Shown: piece by piece, positions 1 through 5,188 of the stretch
Layout of the letters: every line of letters begins with the position of its first letter
How positions within the stretch are numbered: the stretch's first letter is position 1
Source of the DNA: Firmicutes bacterium CAG:449
GTDB lineage: Bacteria > Bacillota_I > Bacilli_A > RFN20 > CAG-449
Assembly (NCBI GenBank): GCA_000432895.1
Contig: FR889425.1
Location: forward strand, 9,986 to 15,894
Direction: 5' to 3'
Length of the DNA stretch: 5,909 nt
The notes under the pieces: model-generated
Told to the model about the DNA's origin: nothing
The model's input: the letters and a program-made list of their open reading frames with translations, nothing else
Database searches by the model: none
Program-made: the position numbers and the translations under genes

Positions 1-1658
1 TATAAAGAAATCTCCTTTTTTCTTTCTAATAAAAAAGAATATAAAATAATAGAAGACAAAAACAAAAATATAATTAATGAAATAACTAAAAATAATAAGA
101 GAATTTTTTGAATAAGATAAAATATTTCATTTAAAGATTTTTTATTAGTAATTGCTTTAGAATAAACATCATATCCCTTATTTATTAAATAATTATATAT
201 TGGTTCTACGTTCTTTTTTTCTACCCAAATAGAATATTTATATGATGATAAATCTTCGTAATCTGATGAATAAAAAGTTAATCTATCTAATAAATAAAAA
301 TCTTTTTTTAATAATTTTGAAGCATTTTCTAATTTTACACTTTTAAAAAAATTACATATCGATGTATATGAATAATATATTGTAGGTTCTTTAATATATT
401 CAAATTCTTTAACATAATCAACTATTTCAATTTCTTTATTGATTTTTAAAAGATCTTTAGCCCGGTTAAAATGTTGGTCTTCTGTCAAAATTTCTTTTTC
501 AAAAAAAATTTCAAATTTTTTATTCAGCAAATTATATGCTGATTTATTAACAATCACTTGATTATATTTTAAATCAGGAAAAGAATAGATTGTTTGTTTT
601 AAATTATAAATAGGTCTAAAAGTAAAATTATTTTCAAAATCAATAATTTTTATTTGATTAAAAATATAATTAAAATTATAAGTAATTTCATATTCATTAT
701 TTAAATCACTAGCTAATTTTTCTTTATTTGGTCTAGTTAATTTTATAAATGAAAAACCATTATTTAAAGAATTGCTCTCGTAATCAGAAACTTCTAAATG
801 ATTATAATCTAAATATTGATAAAAAGATTCCTCTAAAGAATTATTAATAGAATAAGAAAAAGTCAATGATAAAATCACGCTTATTAAAACCACTAAACAA
901 GCAAAAAAACAAATAAAAAAACGAAATCTTCTTTTCTTTAACGATGATAAACTAATATTAAATTTATCTTTCAAAAAAATTTTTTTATCTTCATAATAAT
1001 TATTATTAAGACATTTTTTTGAATTTGTAGAAAAAATTTTAAATATACCATCATTTAAATTTAAAATACCATCTGCATATTTATTTATAAAAAAAATATC
1101 ATGTGAAACACAAATAACTAATTTAGTTTTACTAATTTCTTTTAAAATTTTGAAAATATTTTCCGCATTTTCTTGATCTAATGCGCCAGTTGGTTCATCA
1201 CAAATATAAATATTTTTATTTAATAAAAATGTTCTTGCTAGAGCAACTCTTTGTTTTTCTCCACCTGACAAATTTTTACATTCAATGTTTAAATCTTTAT
1301 TTAAGTTTACTTTTTTTAAAGCAAGTATTAACTCTTCATTTGAATAACTATATTTAATACCTATTAAAGGAAATAATAAATTTTGTTTAATCGTAAAATG
1401 TTCAATCAAAGCGTATTCTTGAAATAAAATAGCTATTTCATTTTTTCTAAATTCATCAAAATCAGTAATAATTTTATTTTGATAATAAATACTCCCTGAA
1501 TCTAAATTAGTTAAACCTAAAATAATATTAATTAATGTTGACTTACCTGTTCCATTTTCACCCACTAAAAAAATAAAACCTGTATCAGGAAAAACTACAT
1601 TAAAATTTTTAAAAATCGGTCGATCAAAACTTTTATTTAGATTTTCAATTTTTAGCAT
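1..1658 (-). CDS. ABC transporter, fused ATPase and FtsX/MacB-type permease (3' end outside window)
   Basis: The frame is open from the ATG at 1658 to the left edge: 552 codons with no stop. Residues 1-210 form an ABC ATPase: Walker A GENGTGKST (33-41), Q-loop FQEY (Q80), signature LSGGEKQR (130-137), Walker B YICDEPTGALD (151-161) and H-loop SHD (H186). The F79-to-L94 stretch (FQEYALIEHFTI...) resembles large fused ABC proteins of Firmicutes, related to antimicrobial-peptide export or resistance transporters. A basic stretch (KKRRFR, 241-246) leads into TM1 (about 247-269). Next comes a roughly 240-residue extracytoplasmic domain rich in Asn, Tyr and Phe, then TM2 (about 518-543) and ERKKEIS, typical of the loop after TM2 in FtsX-like permeases. 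Two more TM helices are expected beyond the edge. The substrate cannot be told; the large external domain suggests a MacB-like mechanotransmission or export role rather than import. The gene looks richer in A+T than its neighbours and lies past the operon hairpin. Confidence 0.9.
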   Translation of the reverse strand, partial: MLKIENLNKSFDRPIFKNFNVVFPDTGFIFLVGENGTGKSTLINIILGLTNLDSGSIYYQNKIITDFDEFRKNEIAILFQEYALIEHFTIKQNLLFPLIGIKYSYSNEELILALKKVNLNKDLNIECKNLSGGEKQRVALARTFLLNKNIYICDEPTGALDQENAENIFKILKEISKTKLVICVSHDIFFINKYADGILNLNDGIFKIFSTNSKKCLNNNYYEDKKIFLKDKFNISLSSLKKRRFRFFICFFACLVVLISVILSLTFSYSINNSLEESFYQYLDYNHLEVSDYESNSLNNGFSFIKLTRPNKEKLASDLNNEYEITYNFNYIFNQIKIIDFENNFTFRPIYNLKQTIYSFPDLKYNQVIVNKSAYNLLNKKFEIFFEKEILTEDQHFNRAKDLLKINKEIEIVDYVKEFEYIKEPTIYYSYTSICNFFKSVKLENASKLLKKDFYLLDRLTFYSSDYEDLSSYKYSIWVEKKNVEPIYNYLINKGYDVYSKAITNKKSLNEIFYLIQKILLLFLVISLIIFLFLSSIILYSFLLERKKEISL

Positions 1659-1659
1659 A

Positions 1660-1695
1660 AAAAAACTCCCTATAAATTATAATTAGGAGTTTTTT
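1660..1695 (-). terminator. Hairpin with U-run after DUF951, overlapping the ABC gene's ribosome site
   Basis: A perfect 10-bp inverted repeat: on the minus strand the 5' arm AAAAAACTCC (1695-1686) pairs with GGAGTTTTTT (1669-1660). The 16-base loop can itself fold as TATA-ATT-TATA (1681-1671). Only four pairs are G/C or lie in the CTCC/GGAG core. The U-run (1665-1659) pairs with the A-run, as in many low-GC intrinsic terminators. It begins two bases after the DUF951 stop, the right place to end the mutL-to-DUF951 operon. The structure is near-symmetric, so it could also act on the plus strand, but no plus-strand gene needs it. The stem is weak, so some read-through into the ABC gene is likely. 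Confidence 0.6.
1666..1670 (-). promoter_or_regulatory. Shine-Dalgarno of the ABC transporter gene, buried in the hairpin
   Basis: GGGAG on the minus strand, 7 bases (all T) before the ATG at 1658. Four of its five bases form the G-containing 3' arm of the hairpin at 1660-1695, so the site would be hidden whenever that hairpin forms in the mRNA. It supports the start at 1658. Confidence 0.6.
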
Positions 1696-1697
1696 AT

Positions 1698-1895
1698 TTA
1701 TTTTTTTAAAATTTTTTTTACTTTGCTATTAAAGTCATTTCTTTCAAGCATAATGATGTTTCCACATCCTAGACATTTTATTTTAATATCCGCTCCTAAA
1801 CGAACTACTTTAAATTGCTTAGATTTACTTAAGCATGGATGTGCTTTTTTCATTTCCACAATGGAATCTAATTGATATTCATCATTACTTATCAT
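1698..1895 (-). CDS. DUF951 family small protein (YyzM-like), possible zinc-binding
   Basis: A 65-residue protein of the DUF951 family, widespread in Firmicutes; I know no established function. The recognisable core is IVEMKKAHPC (12-21), VVRLGADIKIKC.GCG (30-45), then an ML.R..F..KVKKIL tail. The family pattern, from memory, is VxMKKPHPCG...W.I.R.GADI.IKC..CG. His19, Cys21, Cys41 and Cys44 could form a zinc site (inference). It is basic, short, and has no signal peptide or membrane segment, so it is cytosolic. Its ATG lies 11 bases inside folD, preceded by a GAGGT site 8 bases upstream, so it is the last member of the mutL-miaA-fhs-folD operon. A hairpin starts two bases after its stop. Family membership is strong; the role is unknown. 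Confidence 0.9.
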   Translation of the reverse strand: MISNDEYQLDSIVEMKKAHPCLSKSKQFKVVRLGADIKIKCLGCGNIIMLERNDFNSKVKKILKK

Positions 1896-2706
1896 TATTA
1901 TTTACCTCATAGCAAGTTAAAATATTTTCCATTAAGCAACTTGTAGTAATAACCCCTATGCCACCTGGAACTTTAGAAATATAAGATAGTTTTTCACTAG
2001 GAAGAACATCACCAACAATTTTATCATCTACATAATGAATTCCAGCATCTAAAACAATTGCTCCTTCTTTCATTAAATTGCTATCAATAAATTGTGCTTT
2101 ACCTAAAGCACCCACAATAATATCATATTCTTTTAATTGATTATTTAAATCAACACTTCTTGAATGAGCAATTGTAACTGTCGCATGGCGATTAAGTAAA
2201 AGTAAACTTATTGGTTTTCCTACTGAAATTGATCTTCCTATAACTAATACTTTTTTTCCTTTTACATCAATATGATAATAATCTAACATTCTAACCATAG
2301 CTAAAGCTGTTGAAGGAATTAACTCTTCATTACCCACTAAAATTTTTCCTAAAGCATGTGGATTTAAAGCATCAACATCTTTAGAAGGTTTAAGTAAAGA
2401 AATTATTTTTTCTTCATTAACATTTTTTAATAAAGGACGCGTAATTAAACAAGCATCAATCAAAGAATCCTCATTAATTAAATTAATATATTTAATATAA
2501 TCATCTTCTGAATTAATATTAATGACTTCACTATCAATATTAACTTCTAAACAAGCTTTAATAATTGCTTTAACATAAATTAATGAAGAAGAATCTTCAT
2601 TATTTAATAAAATACAAATTTTAGGCTTTCTTTTTTTTAATAAAACTTTTTCTTTAACCTTTTTTCTTATTTCTTCAGAAACAGGTTTTCCAAGTAAATA
2701 TTCCAT
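1885..2706 (-). CDS. folD: FolD-family methylene-THF dehydrogenase/cyclohydrolase with altered active site
   Basis: The family interconverts 5,10-methylene-, 5,10-methenyl- and 10-formyl-THF using NAD(P). The protein is 273 residues (usual 280-290). The N-terminal domain has the LLGKP start and the catalytic Tyr in IYV (Y44). KDVD is present at 109-112, keeping the folate-binding Asp, but the following Gly is Ala. The nucleotide domain has IGRSISVGKP at 156-165, TIAHS at 178-182, DAGI at 220-223, GDV at 232-234 and PGG at 247-249. Several normally invariant residues differ. The Lys four positions after the Tyr is Ile48. The Q of QLPLP is Thr89 (TRPLL at 89-93). PCTPxG is PSTALA at 131-136. 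GPMT after PGG is GVIT. In bifunctional FolD that Lys is essential for cyclohydrolase activity, so this enzyme may be dehydrogenase-only or otherwise changed (inference). The reading frame is intact. It abuts fhs (TAAATG) and overlaps DUF951 by 11 bases, so it is probably expressed. Confidence 0.93.
   Translation of the reverse strand: MEYLLGKPVSEEIRKKVKEKVLLKKRKPKICILLNNEDSSSLIYVKAIIKACLEVNIDSEVININSEDDYIKYINLINEDSLIDACLITRPLLKNVNEEKIISLLKPSKDVDALNPHALGKILVGNEELIPSTALAMVRMLDYYHIDVKGKKVLVIGRSISVGKPISLLLLNRHATVTIAHSRSVDLNNQLKEYDIIVGALGKAQFIDSNLMKEGAIVLDAGIHYVDDKIVGDVLPSEKLSYISKVPGGIGVITTSCLMENILTCYEVNNNDK
1904..1908 (-). promoter_or_regulatory. Shine-Dalgarno of the DUF951 gene, inside folD
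   Basis: GAGGT on the minus strand, 8 bases before the ATG at 1895 and within the last codons of folD. It supports this start and the 11-base overlap. Confidence 0.65.
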
Positions 2707-4317
2707 TTATTCATTCTCCATTTTCACTGCTTGAGGAACTTTCGGTAATCCAGGAAGAGTTAAAATATTTCCAGTTAAAGGAATTAAGAAATTTGCTCCA
2801 CTTGATAAATTAACTTTTCTAATATGAATTTTAAAGCCTCTTGGAGTGTTTAATAATAAAGGATCATCGGAAAAAGAATTAGGTGTTTTAGCCATACAAA
2901 TATAAGTATGATCAAATCCTAAAGCATGATATTTTTTCAAATCTTCTTCCGCTTCTTTAGAAAATTCCACATCATCTGCCCGATATATTTCTTTGCAAAT
3001 TTTTTCAATTTTTTCTTTAGTAGGCATATTTATGGAGTAAAGTGGATGAAAATGACTTTCTTTTTGTAATTCTTCTTTCACCAAATAACTTAACTCTTTA
3101 CTACCATCTGCTCCTAAAAGATAACCATCTAAGAAACTAACTTTATAATTGTTTTCTTTGCACCAATTCTTTAAAAAGTTAATTTCATTTTCTGTGTCAG
3201 TTGCAAAATGATTAATTGCAACAACAACATTTAAACCAAATTTTTGAATATTTTCTAAATGTTGTTTTAAATTATCAGTTCCTTTTTTTAAAGCCTCAAT
3301 ATTTTCTTTTTCTAAATCATTAATATCTTGTTTACCATGCATCTTTAACGCTCTAATAGTTGCTACCATTACTACTAAAGAAGGATTTAAAGATGCTTCT
3401 TGACATTTAATATCTAAAAACTTTTCCGCTCCTAAATCAGCTCCAAAGCCAGCTTCAGTGACAACTACATCCGCTAATTTTAAAGCCATTTTAGTAGCAA
3501 TAATTGAATTACATCCATGAGCAATATTAGCAAATGGTCCACCATGCACTAAACATGGAGAGTGATTTTGTGTTTGTACTAAATTAGGTGAAAATGCTTC
3601 TAACATTAATTTTCTAATGGCATTAGAAATTTTTAAATCATTAACAGTAACTGGTTTATTATCATAAGTATAAGCAACAATAATCTTCTTTACTCTTTCA
3701 ATAAAATCATCTTCATCTTTAGCAAGGCAAAACACTGCCATCAATTCACTAGCAACAGTAATGATAAAGCCATCTTTTCTTTCAATTCCATTAGCTTTAC
3801 TTCCTTGAGCAATAGTAATATCTCTTAAAGTGCGATCATTCATATCAATTGCTCTTTTCCAAACTACCTTATTTGGATCAATATTTAATTCATTACCTTG
3901 ATAAATATAATTATCAATAATTGCCGAAATTAAATTATTAGCCGATGTTATTGCATGAAAATCACCATTAAAATGTAAATTAATATCTTCACTTGGTTCA
4001 ATGGTAACTTTTCCTCCTCCAGTAGCCCCACCTTTTAAACCAAAAACAGGGCCAAGTGAAGGCTCTCTTAAGCAAGCAATTGTTTTCACACCAATAGCAT
4101 TTAATCCATCTAATAAAGAAATAGTCGTGGTTGTTTTACCTTCACCAGCTTTAGTAGGTGTAATTGCTGTGACTAAAACTAATTTACCATCATTTTTCTC
4201 TTTTAAAAAATCATTATATTTTAAATCTATTTTTGCTTTATATTTTCCATAAGGTTCAATAAACTCATCAGGGATATTTAATTTTCTTGATATTTCATAG
4301 ATATTATTTAATTGCAT
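2707..4317 (-). CDS. fhs: Formate-tetrahydrofolate ligase (10-formyl-THF synthetase)
   Basis: ATP-dependent ligation of formate to tetrahydrofolate, giving 10-formyl-THF for purine synthesis and Met-tRNAi formylation. It can run backwards to recover ATP and formate. The protein is 536 residues; the family is usually about 555. The N-terminal ATP-binding motif is TPTKAGEGKTTT at residues 53-64 (consensus TPTPAGEGKTT, so Pro to Lys). It is followed by LREPSLGPVFGLKGGATGGG at 83-102, the formyl-phosphate/THF-binding region. Other hallmark blocks are HFNGDFHAITSANNL, DMNDR.LR, SPCLVHGGPFANIAHGCNS and ADVVVTEAGFGADLGAEKF. The C-terminus has LTLPGLPKVPQA (consensus xTMPGLPxxPAA) but lacks the usual last dozen residues ending in GLF. 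Its start overlaps miaA by 14 bases behind a strong GGAGGA site, and its TAA directly abuts the folD ATG. Pairing with folD is a typical one-carbon module. Identity is certain; only the effect of the short C-terminus is open. Confidence 0.98.
   Translation of the reverse strand: MQLNNIYEISRKLNIPDEFIEPYGKYKAKIDLKYNDFLKEKNDGKLVLVTAITPTKAGEGKTTTTISLLDGLNAIGVKTIACLREPSLGPVFGLKGGATGGGKVTIEPSEDINLHFNGDFHAITSANNLISAIIDNYIYQGNELNIDPNKVVWKRAIDMNDRTLRDITIAQGSKANGIERKDGFIITVASELMAVFCLAKDEDDFIERVKKIIVAYTYDNKPVTVNDLKISNAIRKLMLEAFSPNLVQTQNHSPCLVHGGPFANIAHGCNSIIATKMALKLADVVVTEAGFGADLGAEKFLDIKCQEASLNPSLVVMVATIRALKMHGKQDINDLEKENIEALKKGTDNLKQHLENIQKFGLNVVVAINHFATDTENEINFLKNWCKENNYKVSFLDGYLLGADGSKELSYLVKEELQKESHFHPLYSINMPTKEKIEKICKEIYRADDVEFSKEAEEDLKKYHALGFDHTYICMAKTPNSFSDDPLLLNTPRGFKIHIRKVNLSSGANFLIPLTGNILTLPGLPKVPQAVKMENE
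2714..2719 (-). promoter_or_regulatory. Shine-Dalgarno of folD, inside the fhs 3' end
   Basis: GGAGAA on the minus strand, 7 bases before the folD ATG and within the last codons of fhs. With the directly abutting TAAATG junction it implies termination-reinitiation coupling of fhs and folD. Confidence 0.65.
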
Positions 4318-5188
4318 GATATTCCTCCATAAAATTTAAAGCATCACCTTTACTTGAAAACCAATTAACAGGCAATTGGTGATTAAAATAAGTATATTGT
4401 CTTTTTGCATAATTTCTTGTTCTTTGTTTTATTAAATTTATTATATCCGATAAAGGTGTTGTTTTCAAACTTTCCATTAATTCTTTATAGCCAATTGCTT
4501 GAAACGCTCTTAAAGAAGTAGGATATTGCTCCATTAAAGATCTAACTTCTTCAACTAAACCATCCTCAACCATTTTATCTACTCTTTGATTAATTAATGA
4601 ATATAATTCTTCTCTTTGCTTACTTAGGCCAATAAAACATACATCATATAACAATTTATGTTCTTGCTTATTAATAATATCAGATTTTTTTTCGCCACTT
4701 TCTAAATATATTTCAATAGCTCTAATAACTCTTTTACGATTATTCGGGTGAATATTTTTACTGGCTTCTAAATCAATATCCTGTAATTTTTTATATAGAG
4801 TTTCATTATCCATTTTTTCATAAAGTGACATATCAACTTTATTTTTAACTTCATTTAAATTAAAATCATATAAACTTGATTTTAAATATAATCCAGATCC
4901 ACCTACAATAATAATATCTTTATTTAAAGGAATTAATTCATCTAAAGTTTTTCTTAAATCTTTTTGATAATCATAAATTGTATATTCTTTTGTTACTGTC
5001 GCAATATCAAATAAATAATGTGGTACTTTTTTTCTTTCTTCTAAAGGAGGTTTAGCCGTTCCAATATTCATTTCCTTATAACATTGAAAAACATCACCAT
5101 TAACAATTAAAGCATCATGTTTTAAACTATACTCTAATGCCAAAGAAGATTTTCCTACCCCTGTTGGTCCAACAATAACAAAAATCAT
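4304..5188 (-). CDS. miaA: tRNA dimethylallyltransferase (MiaA)
   Basis: Transfers a dimethylallyl group from DMAPP to N6 of A37 in tRNAs that read codons starting with U. This i6A modification stabilises codon pairing and reading frame; the enzyme is cytosolic. At 294 residues it is slightly shorter than the usual 300-316. The P-loop GPTGVGKS is at residues 7-14. The catalytic-Asp block is DVFQCY at 32-37 followed by NIGTAKP at 41-47; the family consensus is DSMQVY...DIGTAKP. GGSGLY at 96-101 has Ser where the family usually has Thr, a conservative change. The small insertion domain carries HPNNRKRVIRAIEIY. Near the C-terminus are the tRNA/active-site blocks RAFQAIGYKEL and RNYAKRQYTYFN, with Tyr instead of the usual Trp after RQxT. 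The ATG at 5186-5188 fits family N-termini, overlaps the mutL stop by 4 bases and has a GAGGT ribosome site 7 bases upstream. Its 3' end overlaps fhs by 14 bases. mutL-miaA is a classic bacterial pair. Confidence 0.97.
   Translation of the reverse strand: MIFVIVGPTGVGKSSLALEYSLKHDALIVNGDVFQCYKEMNIGTAKPPLEERKKVPHYLFDIATVTKEYTIYDYQKDLRKTLDELIPLNKDIIIVGGSGLYLKSSLYDFNLNEVKNKVDMSLYEKMDNETLYKKLQDIDLEASKNIHPNNRKRVIRAIEIYLESGEKKSDIINKQEHKLLYDVCFIGLSKQREELYSLINQRVDKMVEDGLVEEVRSLMEQYPTSLRAFQAIGYKELMESLKTTPLSDIINLIKQRTRNYAKRQYTYFNHQLPVNWFSSKGDALNFMEEYHAIK
4323..4328 (-). promoter_or_regulatory. Shine-Dalgarno of fhs, inside the miaA 3' end
   Basis: GGAGGA on the minus strand, 5 bases before the fhs ATG, and embedded in the last codons of miaA (the Met-Glu-Glu stretch). 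It is the strongest ribosome site in the window. It fixes the start at 4317 despite the 14-base overlap with miaA. Confidence 0.8.

Noticed and set aside
501..508. A8 run in the ABC gene (also T8 at 2631-2638 in folD and several runs of seven) as phase-variation tracts
   Set aside because: The reading frames are intact, and runs of this length are expected in DNA this AT-rich. No sign of switching can be seen in one sequence.
1676..1681. TATAAT on the minus strand as a -10 promoter for the ABC gene
   Set aside because: It is a perfect -10 match and well placed. However, the -35 region (about 1699-1704, AAAATA) is not recognisable, and such hexamers are common by chance at this base composition. 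Kept only as an alternative in the hairpin finding.
1660..1695. The inverted repeat read as a plus-strand terminator or as a mobile-element end
   Set aside because: No plus-strand gene leads into it, there is no transposase and no matching distant copy, and its position right after a stop codon fits a minus-strand operon terminator.
2631..2640. Slippery heptamer for programmed -1 frameshifting at the folD A8 run
   Set aside because: The A AAA AAG pattern is not in the required phase, and the zero frame alone gives a full-length FolD.
4001..4252. An 83-codon plus-strand open frame inside fhs
   Set aside because: It lies antisense to the highly conserved ATP-binding region of fhs. Its Pro-rich protein is simply the reverse reading of the Gly-rich motifs, with no plausible homology.
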